In this document: positions 49,247 through 58,468 of the stretch, in pieces
Layout: every line of letters starts with the position of its first letter
How positions within the stretch are numbered: position 1 is the stretch's first letter
Origin: Planctomycetota bacterium
GTDB taxonomy: Bacteria; Planctomycetota; UBA1135; UBA2386
Reading direction: 5' to 3'
Length of the DNA: 64,000 nucleotides
NCBI GenBank assembly: GCA_016713175.1
Contig: JADJPQ010000009.1
Span: forward strand, 124,001-188,000
Notes under the pieces: model-generated
Databases searched by the model: none
What the model saw: only the letters and a program-made list of their open reading frames with translations
What the model was told of the DNA's origin: nothing
Program-made: the position numbers and the translations under genes

Positions 49247-50017
49247 ATGACCTCGCTTCGGACGTCGTCGTTGCTGCTGCTCGCCCTGGGCCTTGCGGCC
49301 TGTGCTCCGGACAACTACCGGCTCGGCGGCGGCGCCGCGTTCTTGCGCGCGAGCGGCAGCGTCGCGCTGCAGAATTCAGGTCGCTCGCTGGTGCTGCACG
49401 ACGAACACAACGACCTGAAGAGTTCGTTGGACGTCGGCAGCACGGAGCCGTCGCCCTATCTGCGCTTCGAGGCCAACCAGGGGCCCCAACAGATCCGCAT
49501 CCACGGGTTTGGCTACGACAGCAACGGCTCTGGCGTGCTGGACGGCGCGTTCGGCGACATTCCGGCCGGCACGGCGGTGACGACGTCGATGGAGTTCTTC
49601 AACGCCTCGGCGGCGTGGAGCTGGGACCTGTTCCCCGGCAACGACGTGCGCCTGGCGCCGGGTGTGCAGGTTGCCTTCGCCAGCCTCGACGTCTCCGCCA
49701 CGGCAGCGTCGCCGTCGCGGTTCGAGAAGGTCAACACCGACGTGATCGTGCCGATGCCGTACTTCGAGGGCGCCGTGGCGCTGGGGCCGGTGACCCTGGT
49801 CGCCGATGCCGGCGTGATCGCCGCCAACCTGGGCGACGCCAATGGTCGCTACTGGGATGTCGAGGCGCTCGCCCGCTTCCAGCCGGGCGACGACTTCGAA
49901 CTGTTCGCCGGTTGGCGCTATCTGCTGATGGATTCGCACGGCCTCGCCACCGCGCGCGATTTCGACGCCGACATCTACATGAACGGTTGGTTCATCGGCG
50001 GCGGCGTGCGCTTCTGA
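49247..50017 (+). CDS. Outer-membrane barrel-like lipoprotein, copy 2
   Basis: A 256-residue paralogue of the preceding gene, with lipobox LALGLAAC (Cys19) and strand-rich body (ALGPVTLVADAGVIAANLG; WDVEALARFQPG) ending NGWFIGGGVRF. The shared ending, shared W-D-V-E-A-L/M piece and equal length show a tandem duplication with strong divergence. AGGAA lies before the ATG. Converges on the substrate-binding-like lipoprotein gene with 15 bases between stops. Confidence 0.65.
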   Translation: MTSLRTSSLLLLALGLAACAPDNYRLGGGAAFLRASGSVALQNSGRSLVLHDEHNDLKSSLDVGSTEPSPYLRFEANQGPQQIRIHGFGYDSNGSGVLDGAFGDIPAGTAVTTSMEFFNASAAWSWDLFPGNDVRLAPGVQVAFASLDVSATAASPSRFEKVNTDVIVPMPYFEGAVALGPVTLVADAGVIAANLGDANGRYWDVEALARFQPGDDFELFAGWRYLLMDSHGLATARDFDADIYMNGWFIGGGVRF

Positions 50018-50032
50018 TCCGGTGGCTGCGAC

Positions 50033-51028
50033 TCACTGCAGCAGCGACAACTCCCGCGCCAGCAGCTGCTGACCGACCTGGCTGCGCGCAAACGTCAAGA
50101 ACGCCTGCGAGTCGGCCGAACCCTTCCCGGTCGTGATGACCTGGACCTGGCTGCCAAACGGGTAGGTCCCAAAGCCGAATGCCGGTGCCGCAGCCGGTGT
50201 GTTGTCGACGGGCAAGACCCGCGTCCGGGAAAGGTCCTGCCAGGACGCCAACCGCACCAACGCAATCGCCTGTTCATTGCGTCGAACCTGGTCGAGGCCA
50301 CCGTGTTCGCCGGTGGCGCGGATGATACCCGGCGCCAACGTGTCGCCACCGAGGAACAGCCGCACGCCGCGGTCGGCGACGTCGCGATCGCCCGGCACGA
50401 CGACGGCGATGGGGCCACCATCCAGCCCAAGCTGTTGCCATTCGGTGACCTGGCCGGTCAGGATCCGGCGCACCTGCAGCAGCGACAGGCCCGCGACGGC
50501 TGCGCGTTCGGAAACGACCAGACCGAACAGTTCGATCCCGAGTGCTTCCTGGCGCAGGCCGGCGTGCCGTTCACGCGCCGACAGCGAGCCATTGTGCACC
50601 GCGAACGCGACTTCGCCGATCTGCACGAAGTCGATCGCGTCGCGCTCGCCGACGACCCGGACGATCAGGTCGAGAGCCGGGAACATCCGTTCGAACTCGG
50701 CCTGGACATCCTGACCCACCACGTTCGCGGCGCTGCGGGAGACCGCGACCTGGACGCGACGACGCGGTGCGCTGGCTTCACGCTCGAGCGTCTCGCCGGC
50801 TGGCGCCGGCGTCGCGACGATCACTTCGGCTGGCACCAGTTCGGTGACCACCGGCACCGGCGCAGGCTCGATCGTGCGACGCAGCGCCCACTCGCGATCG
50901 ACTTCGGCCTGGATCTGCTCCGGCGACGCCGGTTCGCCACACGCCGTCAGCAGCGAGGCCAGGAAAACCGCAGACCATGGCCACGACGGCCGCCAACTTG
51001 TTGGAATGTCCCCCACGCGCTCCCCCAT
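50033..51028 (-). CDS. Phosphate-binding-like (PstS-type) lipoprotein
   Basis: A 331-residue lipoprotein, lipobox ASLLTAC with Cys30. After a ~70-residue linker comes a periplasmic binding fold of the PBP/PstS-like type: VGERDAIDFVQIGEVAFAV, ILTGQVTEWQQLGL (very close to the I-F-x-G-x-I-x-x-W family block), PIAVVVPGDRDVADRGVRLF and the final LTFARSQVGQQLL. No transport genes accompany it, so a sensory or scavenging role is as likely as uptake. Confidence 0.72.
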   Translation of the reverse strand: MGERVGDIPTSWRPSWPWSAVFLASLLTACGEPASPEQIQAEVDREWALRRTIEPAPVPVVTELVPAEVIVATPAPAGETLEREASAPRRRVQVAVSRSAANVVGQDVQAEFERMFPALDLIVRVVGERDAIDFVQIGEVAFAVHNGSLSARERHAGLRQEALGIELFGLVVSERAAVAGLSLLQVRRILTGQVTEWQQLGLDGGPIAVVVPGDRDVADRGVRLFLGGDTLAPGIIRATGEHGGLDQVRRNEQAIALVRLASWQDLSRTRVLPVDNTPAAAPAFGFGTYPFGSQVQVITTGKGSADSQAFLTFARSQVGQQLLARELSLLQ

Positions 51029-51124
51029 GACCGTCGGGGTATCGGACGGTCTTGGAGAGCTGTGCAGCGCCGCGACAGTGGATTCTCGAACCGGGATCGG
51101 CGCACGCGGCCCACCGCGCGGCGG

Positions 51125-52216
51125 TCAGAACGTCAAGCGGAAGATCGCGCCACGGCCCGGCCAGACATAGCCGGTGTTGGAGTTCGCGGTTACACCGGTG
51201 GTGGAGACGACCGACATCGGAATCGCCTGGCCGTTGGGTGTCGCGCCGAACTGGAAGCGCAGCGCATCCGACGTCGTCACCGGGAAGGCCGGATTGATGC
51301 GGTCATCGAGGATCGCCCACTGCGCCAGGAGCTGCTGGCCGATGTACGACGACGCCGCGGGGATCGGCAGCAGGAACTCGGCGAAGCCGCCGCTGTCCAC
51401 GGTGACGAGGTCGCTGCTGAGCGGATCGATGTAGACGTAGCAGGTCGGCGCACCGAGCGGTGCCATGTGGAACGGCAGCGCGAACGGACCCCAGGTGGTG
51501 TCATTGAAGCCCAGGCTCGCGAACGCCACCGTCGACGGCGGCGCACCGAACAGCAACAGCTGCATCGTGCCGCCGGGATTCGGCGCGAAGCCGGCGGCGC
51601 GATTCTCGCCCGCCGGACAACCCAGTGCACCCGGGGTCAACAGGTCGGCCGTGCCCGCCGATGGCTGCGTGTCGATCGCGTCGACGTAGTAGTTGTAGAT
51701 GCTGGCGTTGCTGTCGAAGCAGTAGTGATCGATGCCCAGGGTGCCGCCGTTCCAGACGAACGGCACGTCGAACACGAACTGGATGTCGAAGTTCGCCGGT
51801 CCGCCGCCACCGGGAATCGAGGTGTTCGGGAACACCGTCGTCTTCGGGGTGTAGACCGTGGTCCAGCCAGGTGCGACCACGCCGGGGAACGTCGCCGACG
51901 GGTTGAGCGCCGACTCGGTGGAATTGCCCAGCCGCATCTGCCAGACCGGCGTCGCACCCGGTCGTCCGGTGCGCGACATCGTTCCCACGGTGTAGCCGTT
52001 GGTATCGCGGCGGTAGGCCAACCGGGTGATCACCGCGCCAGTCGGCACCGCGCCGAGCAACGAGCGATCGACATACTGGACGTGGCGGACCCGGTTGTAG
52101 CCGAAGGGTTCCTGTTCGAGCCCCGGTGCTTCGGCGGCGGTGAACTGACTGGGGATCACGGCCGTGGTCTGGGCGACGGCGATCGTGGCGATCAGGAACG
52201 GGGCGAGGCGAAGCAT
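51125..52216 (-). CDS. Secreted protein with planctomycete-type C-terminal domain
   Basis: A 363-residue exported protein, signal peptide LAPFLIATIAVAQ. It begins with a strand-rich part (VRHVQYVDRSLLGAVPTG) and a sandwich with FVFDVPFVWNGGTLGIDHYC, then the C-terminal domain (AFASLGFNDTTWGPFALP; APTCYVYIDPLSSDLVTVD) similar to those of the kelch proteins in this window. Start set at the ATG at 52216 before the signal peptide; the frame is open upstream through the pdxR promoter. No function recognised. Confidence 0.68.
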   Translation of the reverse strand: MLRLAPFLIATIAVAQTTAVIPSQFTAAEAPGLEQEPFGYNRVRHVQYVDRSLLGAVPTGAVITRLAYRRDTNGYTVGTMSRTGRPGATPVWQMRLGNSTESALNPSATFPGVVAPGWTTVYTPKTTVFPNTSIPGGGGPANFDIQFVFDVPFVWNGGTLGIDHYCFDSNASIYNYYVDAIDTQPSAGTADLLTPGALGCPAGENRAAGFAPNPGGTMQLLLFGAPPSTVAFASLGFNDTTWGPFALPFHMAPLGAPTCYVYIDPLSSDLVTVDSGGFAEFLLPIPAASSYIGQQLLAQWAILDDRINPAFPVTTSDALRFQFGATPNGQAIPMSVVSTTGVTANSNTGYVWPGRGAIFRLTF

Positions 52217-52327
52217 GGGAACTCCGGGGGCAGAACGCGGGACGTTACTGTGGTTGGTTGCGCGCCGGGGGCGGATCGCCGGATCCCGAATTCGCCCACG
52301 CTCAGGAGCCGTTCTCGTTGGTGGGTC

Positions 52328-52376
52328 AATTTGTACCAATTGACACGTCCAATTTGTTCTGTATTTGTCCAGAACA
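52328..52376 (+). promoter_or_regulatory. pdxR promoter with repeated ATTTGT operator
   Basis: A perfect TTGACA at 52340-52345 is followed after 16 bases by TATTTG at 52362-52367. Three direct repeats of ATTTGTnC start at 52329, 52352 and 52363 (spacing 23 and 11, near two and one helical turns), and an inverted repeat TGTTCT-N10-AGAACA covers 52355-52376. Direct repeats of this type are known operators of MocR/PdxR regulators. Autoregulation is inferred. Initiation about 7 bases after the -10 would fall next to the GTG at 52377. Confidence 0.6.
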
Positions 52377-53873
52377 GTGAAGCCAACGCCCCCACAACTC
52401 GACCGCACGGCCGCGACGCCGATCGCCGAGCAGTTGGCGGCGCACTACCGCGACGCGATCCTCGCGGGTCGGCTGCGGGCTGGCGATCGCCTGCCGCCCA
52501 TCCGCGAAGTGGCCGAAATGGCGGGTGTCACCAAGACCACCGTCCAGGAGGCCTATCGCCGGCTGGGCGAACGCGGCCTCGTCGAGGGCACGGTCGGCCG
52601 TGGCACCACCGTGCTGCGGCTGCCGGCCGACACCCCGGGCGGCGACGCCGGGTCGCCGCTGAGTTCCTTCGCCTCGGCGGCACTCCGCCAGAGCACCGGG
52701 ATGCCCGGCGCCCCACCACTGCCGGCGGGCCAACCGCTGGTCGCCAACTTCGCCGAACTGTCGCCATCGGCCGAACGCTTCCCGGTTGCCGACCTGCGCG
52801 CGGCGATGGACCACGTGCTGTGCCATCGCGGCGGCGAACTGCTGGGCTACGCCGGCGCCGTCACCGGTCTGCCCGAACTCCGGTCGCTGCTCGCGCGCCG
52901 CAGCGAACCGGCGGCCTCGATCACGAGCGCCGACGACATCCTGATCACTTCGGGTGGCCAGCAGGCGCTCGATCTGGTGCTGCGGACGTTCTGCACTCCG
53001 GGTGACGCCGTCGTCGTCACGGCGCCGTCGTACCACCAGATGTACGGGCTGCTGACCGCCCACGGCCTGCGCATCGCGCCGGTGCCATACACCGCGACCG
53101 GCATCGACGTGCGGGCACTCGCCGACACGCTGAAAAGCCCGGACATCCGGCTGGTCTACCTGATGCCGTCGTTCCACAACCCGACCGGTCGCACGCTCGA
53201 CCTGGCAACGCGGCGCGCTGTGGTCGAGGTGATCGCCCGCACCGGCGTGCCGATCCTCGAGGACGAGTACCAGCACGCGCTGCGCTTCCGCGGTGAACCC
53301 CTGCCGTCGCTGCGCACGCTCGATCCGCGCGGCCTGACCGTCACCGCGATGACGTTCAGCAAGGGGCTGTTTCCGGGTCTGCGCACCGGCTGGGTGCAGG
53401 CCGGACCGGCGTTGCTGCGGCCGATGGCGGCGGTCAAGCGCTTCATGGATCTCGAGACCTCGGCCTTGCTGCAGGCGGCGCTGGTCGAGTTCGTGAATCG
53501 CGGCGCGATGGATCGCTACCTCGAGGCACTGCGCGGCGAACTGCTGATCCGCCACACGGCACTGCAGCGCGCATTGGCCGACGAACTGCCCTCCGGCTGC
53601 TCGCTGAGCGATCCCGACGGCGGTTTCGTCGCCTGGCTCGAACTGCCCGAACCGGGCCAGGGCGATCGCCTCGCCGAACTCGCCGCCGCCCGCGGTGTCC
53701 GCGTCGTGCCGGGGCGCGTGTTCGATCCCCAGGGCAAACCGTCGCGCGGTGTCCGGCTGTCGCTGACCCGCGCCGACGCGCCGCAGATCCGGGCCGGCGC
53801 CGCCGTGCTGCTCGAGTGCATTCGCGACCTGGTGCTCGGCACCAGCGCCGCGACCAACCGTTCCTTCCTCTGA
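52377..53873 (+). CDS. pdxR: PdxR: MocR-type GntR/aminotransferase regulator of vitamin B6 synthesis
   Basis: A 498-residue fusion of a GntR winged helix (RLPPIREVAEMAGVTKTTVQ, within the first ~85 residues) and a fold-type I aminotransferase domain. The PLP lysine is in TFSKGLFPGLRTGW and the Asp/Tyr pair near PILEDEYQHALRF. PdxR proteins sense PLP and control pdxS/pdxT, which follow directly. In many bacteria pdxR is divergent, here it leads the operon. A GTG at 52377 is taken as start (an in-frame TTG lies at 52365); there is no ribosome site, matching a leaderless mRNA. Confidence 0.9.
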   Translation: MKPTPPQLDRTAATPIAEQLAAHYRDAILAGRLRAGDRLPPIREVAEMAGVTKTTVQEAYRRLGERGLVEGTVGRGTTVLRLPADTPGGDAGSPLSSFASAALRQSTGMPGAPPLPAGQPLVANFAELSPSAERFPVADLRAAMDHVLCHRGGELLGYAGAVTGLPELRSLLARRSEPAASITSADDILITSGGQQALDLVLRTFCTPGDAVVVTAPSYHQMYGLLTAHGLRIAPVPYTATGIDVRALADTLKSPDIRLVYLMPSFHNPTGRTLDLATRRAVVEVIARTGVPILEDEYQHALRFRGEPLPSLRTLDPRGLTVTAMTFSKGLFPGLRTGWVQAGPALLRPMAAVKRFMDLETSALLQAALVEFVNRGAMDRYLEALRGELLIRHTALQRALADELPSGCSLSDPDGGFVAWLELPEPGQGDRLAELAAARGVRVVPGRVFDPQGKPSRGVRLSLTRADAPQIRAGAAVLLECIRDLVLGTSAATNRSFL

Positions 53874-53895
53874 TCCACCTTCCGCCAGACCTCCC

Positions 53896-54813
53896 ATGAG
53901 TCAGAAACACCCCATCCCTCACGTTCCCGGCTTCTCGGCCGAAGAGCTCGTCAGCAAGATCGGCTTCTGCGAGCAACTGAAGGGCGGCGTCATCATGGAC
54001 GTCGTCAACGCCGAACAGGCCCGCATCGCCGAAGAGGCCGGCGCCTGCGCCGTGATGGCACTCGAACGCGTGCCCGCCGACATCCGCAAGCAGGGCGGCG
54101 TCGCGCGCGCCAGCGACCCGGAGATGATCACTGCGATCCAGGCGGCGGTCAGCATCCCGGTGATGGCGAAGGTGCGCATCGGCCACTTCGTCGAGGCGCA
54201 GGTCCTCGAAGCGCTCGAGGTCGACTGCATCGACGAGAGCGAGGTGCTGACGCCGGCGGACGAACAGTTCCACGTCGACAAGCGCCGCTTCAAGACGCCG
54301 TTCGTATGCGGCTGCCGCGACCTCGGCGAGGCGCTGCGGCGGATCCACGAAGGTGCGGCGATGATCCGCACCAAGGGCGAAGCGGGCACCGGCAACGTCG
54401 TCGAGGCAGTGCGGCACATGCGCGCGCTGTGGGCCGGCATCCGCGAACTGCGCGGTCAGGACGTCAAGTTCCTGGAGCGCAAGGCGGTCGAACACCGGGT
54501 GCCGTACGAACTGGTGGCGTGGGTCGCCGAGAGCCAGAAGCTGCCGGTGCCCAACTTCTCGGCCGGCGGCATCGCCACGCCGGCCGACGCCGCGTTGATG
54601 CTGCAGCTCGGCGCCGAAGCGGTGTTCGTCGGCTCTGGCATCTTCAAATCGTCGGATCCGCAGCGCCGCGCCAAGGCGATCGTCCGCGCGACCACGCACT
54701 TCAACGACCCGAAGGTGCTGGCCGAAGTCAGCAAGGGCCTGGGCGAACCGATGCCTGGCCTCGAAGTCGCGTCGCTGCCGCCCGAACAGCGGTTGGCGTC
54801 GCGCGGCTGGTAG
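53896..54813 (+). CDS. pdxS: Pyridoxal 5'-phosphate synthase subunit PdxS
   Basis: Synthase subunit of the DXP-independent pathway, forming PLP from ribose 5-phosphate, glyceraldehyde 3-phosphate and ammonia. 305 residues, TIM barrel. GGVIMDVVNAEQARIAEEAG holds D35, PVMAKVRIGHFVEAQ holds K92 and MIRTKGEAGTGN holds K160, matching the two catalytic lysines; NFSAGGIATPADAALMMQ-type phosphate loop is present as FSAGGIATPADAALM. Lies between pdxR and pdxT. Confidence 0.96.
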   Translation: MSQKHPIPHVPGFSAEELVSKIGFCEQLKGGVIMDVVNAEQARIAEEAGACAVMALERVPADIRKQGGVARASDPEMITAIQAAVSIPVMAKVRIGHFVEAQVLEALEVDCIDESEVLTPADEQFHVDKRRFKTPFVCGCRDLGEALRRIHEGAAMIRTKGEAGTGNVVEAVRHMRALWAGIRELRGQDVKFLERKAVEHRVPYELVAWVAESQKLPVPNFSAGGIATPADAALMLQLGAEAVFVGSGIFKSSDPQRRAKAIVRATTHFNDPKVLAEVSKGLGEPMPGLEVASLPPEQRLASRGW

Positions 54814-54817
54814 CACC

Positions 54818-55432
54818 ATGAACGGCCACGACGAACGGCCGGTCGGTGTGCTGGCGCTGCAAGGCGACTTCGCCGATCACGAAGACGCGCTGGCGGCGTT
54901 CGGTGTCGCCACGCGGCAGGTGCGGGTGGCCGCCGATCTGCACGGGCTGGCCGGGCTGGTACTGCCCGGCGGTGAGAGCACGACGATGCTGAAGCTGCTC
55001 GACGTCGAAGGGCTTTGGCAGCCGCTCGGCGATTCGCTGCGCTCGGGAATCCCGGTGCTGGCGACGTGTGCTGGCATGATCCTGCTGGCCGAACGGGTCG
55101 AGCACCCGAACCAGCGCAGCTTCGGCCTGCTGCCGATCACGGTCGTGCGCAACGGCTACGGTCGTCAGTACCATTCGGGCACGTTCCCGCTGCGCAGCGA
55201 CGTGCTGCCGGCCGGCACGACCGGCACGTTCATCCGCGCGCCGAGGATCTCGCAGGTGCGCCCCGGTGCCGACTGCGAAGTGCTGGCCTGGCGCGATCAG
55301 GATCCCGTACTCGTGCGGTGCGGCGCGATGCTGGCCGCCGGTTTCCATCCTGAATTGCAGCCAGGCCATCCGGTCACGGCGATGTGGGTCGCGATGGTGC
55401 GAACGGCTCGTGGCGCGGCACTGGCCCACTGA
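54818..55432 (+). CDS. pdxT: Pyridoxal 5'-phosphate synthase glutaminase subunit PdxT
   Basis: A 204-residue class I glutaminase that supplies ammonia to PdxS. GVLALQGDFADHEDAL starts it, LVLPGGESTTM is the oxyanion region, the nucleophile is C84 in VLATCAGMILL and the His/Glu pair is H177/E179 in AGFHPEL. It begins 4 bases after pdxS, completing the pdxR-pdxS-pdxT operon. Confidence 0.95.
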   Translation: MNGHDERPVGVLALQGDFADHEDALAAFGVATRQVRVAADLHGLAGLVLPGGESTTMLKLLDVEGLWQPLGDSLRSGIPVLATCAGMILLAERVEHPNQRSFGLLPITVVRNGYGRQYHSGTFPLRSDVLPAGTTGTFIRAPRISQVRPGADCEVLAWRDQDPVLVRCGAMLAAGFHPELQPGHPVTAMWVAMVRTARGAALAH

Positions 55433-55467
55433 CGAAACAACCGCTCTGCTTCCCGGTTTCCTACCCC

Positions 55468-56466
55468 ATGAATCCCCTCCGCGTCGTCTCGTTCGGCCTC
55501 GGTCCCATCGGCATGGCCGCCGCCCGGCTGGCCCTGCAGAAGAAGTCGGTCCAGCTCGTCGGTGCCATCGACGTGCACCCGGACAAAGTCGGCAAGGACC
55601 TCGGCGATCTGCTCGATCTCGGCCGCAAGGTCGGCGTCACCGTCGATGCCGATGCCGAGTCGTCGCTGCGTCGCTTGAAGCCAAACGCGATCCTGCACTG
55701 CACGTCGTCGTTCATGCCACAGGTCAAGGACCAGCTGCTGCTGGCCGCGCGCTGTGGCGTCAACGTCGTGTCGTCGACCGAAGAACTGCTGGTTCCCGAG
55801 TTCCAGAACCCGGCGATCGCCAAGGAGATCCACGACGCGGCGCTGGCGGGTGGCGTCACGATCCTCGGCACGGGCGTCAATCCCGGCTACGCGATGGACT
55901 TCGTCGCCGCGATCGCCACCGCGGTCACGTTCGACGTCACCGCCGTCCGGTGCGTGCGCGTCGTCGATGCCGGCACGCGCCGGCTGCCGCTGCAGAAGAA
56001 GGTCGGCGCCGGCCTGACGACCGGTGAGTTCGAGCAGCAGATGGCGACCGGCAAGTTCGGCCACATCGGCATGCGCGAGTCGGTGGCGATGCTCGCCAAG
56101 GCGCTGGCGTTCCCTGTGGACAAGATCGAACAAAGCGTCGAACCCGTGATCGCCACCGAGACGCGCACGACGCCATTCCTGACCGTGCAGAAGGGCCAGG
56201 TCGCCGGCATCCGGAATCACGGCTACGGCAAGGTCCTTGGCAAGACGGTGCTGCACCTCGATCTGGCGATGTACGTCGGCGCACCGGATCCGCGCGACGA
56301 GGTGATCCTGGAGAGCACGCCGCCGATCCACCTGAAGTTCCACGGCGGCATCGCCGGCGATCAGGCGACGGCCGCGATCCTGGTCAACAACCTGCATCAG
56401 GTCGTCATGGCGACGCCGGGGCTGAAGACGGTGATGGACGTCGCGCCGCCGCGGCTGTGCCGCTGA
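55468..56466 (+). CDS. DapB-like / 2,4-diaminopentanoate dehydrogenase-like oxidoreductase
   Basis: A 332-residue NAD(P)-dependent dehydrogenase. The Rossmann start is RVVSFGLGPIGMAAARLAL, then VGAIDVHPDKVGKDLG; HCTSSFMPQVKDQLLLAA and NVVSSTEELLVPEF follow, then TILGTGVNPGYAMDF, a block seen in the diaminopentanoate dehydrogenase (Ord) family and in DapB-N-like proteins. The substrate is probably an amino compound, but it is not certain. Starts at the ATG at 55468, 35 bases after pdxT. Confidence 0.72.
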   Translation: MNPLRVVSFGLGPIGMAAARLALQKKSVQLVGAIDVHPDKVGKDLGDLLDLGRKVGVTVDADAESSLRRLKPNAILHCTSSFMPQVKDQLLLAARCGVNVVSSTEELLVPEFQNPAIAKEIHDAALAGGVTILGTGVNPGYAMDFVAAIATAVTFDVTAVRCVRVVDAGTRRLPLQKKVGAGLTTGEFEQQMATGKFGHIGMRESVAMLAKALAFPVDKIEQSVEPVIATETRTTPFLTVQKGQVAGIRNHGYGKVLGKTVLHLDLAMYVGAPDPRDEVILESTPPIHLKFHGGIAGDQATAAILVNNLHQVVMATPGLKTVMDVAPPRLCR

Positions 56467-56591
56467 GGGACTCGCGACCACGCGTCGGATCGCGGGACTG
56501 GAACTGCGCGCGTCGCACCTCCAGAATGCGGACGCTGGCGCACCGCGAACGGTCACGGGTCGGTCAACCCGCGCGGTGCCGGAGGCTTTGC

Positions 56592-57248
56592 ATGATCCTG
56601 AATCTCACCCGTCCGCTGGTGTTCCTCGATTTCGAAACGACCGGGCTCGACGTGCAGAACGATCGCATCGTCGAACTCGCGTTCGTCAAACTGCTGCCCG
56701 ATGGCAGCCGCACGTCACTCGTGCAGCGCGTCAATCCGGGCATCGACATCAGCAAGGCGGCGACCAAGGTCACCGGCATCCACACGCTCGATGCGTGCGG
56801 TCTGTTCTGGGGCCCGCCGTTGAAGAAGGTCGGCCAGAAGCTCGCGGCCTTCCTCGACGGCTGCGATCTCGGCGGCTTCAACCAGATCAACTACGACGTG
56901 CCGCTGTGGCTGTGCGAGTGCAAGCGCAACGGCATCGCGTTCGAGCTGAAGGGGCGGCACCAGGTCGACGCCCGGATCATCTTCAACGCCAAGGAGCCGA
57001 CCTGGGATCGCTTCCTGATGGGCCCGCGCAATCTCGGCGCGGCGGTGCGGCTCTATTGCGGACGCGAACTCGAAGGCGCGCACTCGGCCGAAGCCGACAC
57101 GCAGGCGACCGTCGACGTGCTGCTGGCGCAATTGCAGCGCTATCCGGATCTGCCGCGCGATGTTGCCGGGCTGCACGAGTTCTGTTCGCGCAATAGCGAG
57201 AAGGATCGCGACGAAGACGGGGCCTCGGCGCGCAGTGCTTCGGCATGA
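56592..57248 (+). CDS. DnaQ-like DEDDh 3'-5' exonuclease
   Basis: A 218-residue exonuclease of the DnaQ/RNase T superfamily. ExoI is LVFLDFETTGLDVQ (D and E), ExoII lies in GGFNQINYDVPLW and ExoIII in GAHSAEADTQATVDVL with the His of the DEDDh type. It may act in DNA repair or RNA trimming, as a stand-alone nuclease. GGAGG lies 6 bases before the ATG. Its stop overlaps the thioesterase start (ATGA). The 125 bases before it hold no gene. Confidence 0.87.
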   Translation: MILNLTRPLVFLDFETTGLDVQNDRIVELAFVKLLPDGSRTSLVQRVNPGIDISKAATKVTGIHTLDACGLFWGPPLKKVGQKLAAFLDGCDLGGFNQINYDVPLWLCECKRNGIAFELKGRHQVDARIIFNAKEPTWDRFLMGPRNLGAAVRLYCGRELEGAHSAEADTQATVDVLLAQLQRYPDLPRDVAGLHEFCSRNSEKDRDEDGASARSASA

Positions 57249-57685
57249 CGTTTCGAAAGCAGTTCCGCTATCGGTTCGGCGACATCGACGACGCCGGCAT
57301 CGCCTATTACCCGAAGCTGCTGCACTGTTTTCACTGCACGTTCGAGGACTGGTGGAGTGACGCACTCGGCCGGCCCTACGCCGCGCTGATGCACGAGGAC
57401 AAACTCGGCCTGCCGGCGGTGCGGATCGAGGCGGAGTTCTTCGCGCCGGTCCGCTATGGCGATGAACCGTTCGTGCATCTGGGCGTGCTGCGCATCGGCG
57501 GCAGTTCGGTCGAACTGGCGTTCTGGATGACGCGCGGCGACGACCCGCGGCCGTTGTGTCGCGCAAGGATCACGACGGCCGCGGTGCACATGGACACGAT
57601 GCAGAAGCAACCGCTGCCGGCGATCTGGCGCGAACGCTTCGCGTCGTTCGCGATCCAGGAACAGGACTTCCCGAACGGCCGCTGA
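57245..57685 (+). CDS. Acyl-CoA thioesterase (4-hydroxybenzoyl-CoA thioesterase type)
   Basis: A 146-residue hotdog-fold thioesterase. FRYRFGDIDDAGIAYYPKLL carries the 4HBT motif with D-x-D-x-x-x-x-x-x-Y, where the Asp is catalytic in this family, and FEDWWSDALG starts the long helix. The acyl substrate is not known. ATGA overlap with the exonuclease. Confidence 0.85.
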   Translation: MTFRKQFRYRFGDIDDAGIAYYPKLLHCFHCTFEDWWSDALGRPYAALMHEDKLGLPAVRIEAEFFAPVRYGDEPFVHLGVLRIGGSSVELAFWMTRGDDPRPLCRARITTAAVHMDTMQKQPLPAIWRERFASFAIQEQDFPNGR

Positions 57686-57703
57686 CCGCGCGAGGGTCGG
57701 TGC

Positions 57704-58468
57704 TCAACCGCGGCGCGGCACGAATGCCCGCGGGAAGTAGCCCTGTGGGGTGACGGCGTCGACCCCGAAGAGCGTGGCGACGTTGGTGGCGGACAGCACG
57801 GTCTCCGGTGGACCATCGGCCAGCACCTGACCAGCGTGCAAAGCGACGACCCGATCGGCGAACGGCGCCAGCAGGTTCAGTTCATGCGTGGCAATCAAGA
57901 CACCAAGGCCTGCTCGCGACCTCGCCTGCAGCAGCTGCGCCAACGCCAATGCGTGTTCGAGGTCCAGATTGGCGGTCGGCTCGTCGAGCAGCTGGAGCGG
58001 TGCGCCGGTCGCCAGCGCCCGCGCCAACGCGATCCGACGGCGTTCGCCGCCGGACAGCGTCGTCACGGCACGATCGGCGAACTCCCCGGCATCGACGGCC
58101 GTCAGCGCCTGATCCACCGCCGCACGGTCCTCGTCGGTCAACGTTCGCGACCCACGCAGCGGGTGCCGACCCATCGCCACCAGTTCGCGCCCGGTGAACT
58201 CGAACGGGCAATCCGGATCCTGTGGCACGAAGGCCAGACGCTGCGCCCGCTCCCGCGCCGGCCACGCACCGATCGGTCGCCCGTCCAACTCGACGCTACC
58301 GCGATCACACGGCTCAACGCCGAGCAACAGTCGCAGCAGCGTGCTCTTGCCGGAACCGTTGCGACCGACCAGCAACACCAGTTCTCCGGCGTGCAACCGT
58401 AGATCGACGCCCAGCAGCAGTTCGCGTTCGCCACGACGCACCGCCAGGCCGTTGCCGTGCAGCTTCAC
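57704..58468 (-). CDS. ABC importer ATPase (FecE/BtuD-like)
   Basis: A 254-residue ATP-binding subunit. Walker A is LVGRNGSGKSTLLRLL, the Q-loop is in AFVPQDPDCPFEF, signature TTLSGGERRRIALARAL, Walker B LLDEPTANLDLEHA and the switch His in IATHELNLL. Closest to iron-siderophore, haem or cobalamin uptake ATPases. It begins at a GTG overlapping the permease stop. Third gene of the importer operon. Confidence 0.9.
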   Translation of the reverse strand: MKLHGNGLAVRRGERELLLGVDLRLHAGELVLLVGRNGSGKSTLLRLLLGVEPCDRGSVELDGRPIGAWPARERAQRLAFVPQDPDCPFEFTGRELVAMGRHPLRGSRTLTDEDRAAVDQALTAVDAGEFADRAVTTLSGGERRRIALARALATGAPLQLLDEPTANLDLEHALALAQLLQARSRAGLGVLIATHELNLLAPFADRVVALHAGQVLADGPPETVLSATNVATLFGVDAVTPQGYFPRAFVPRRG

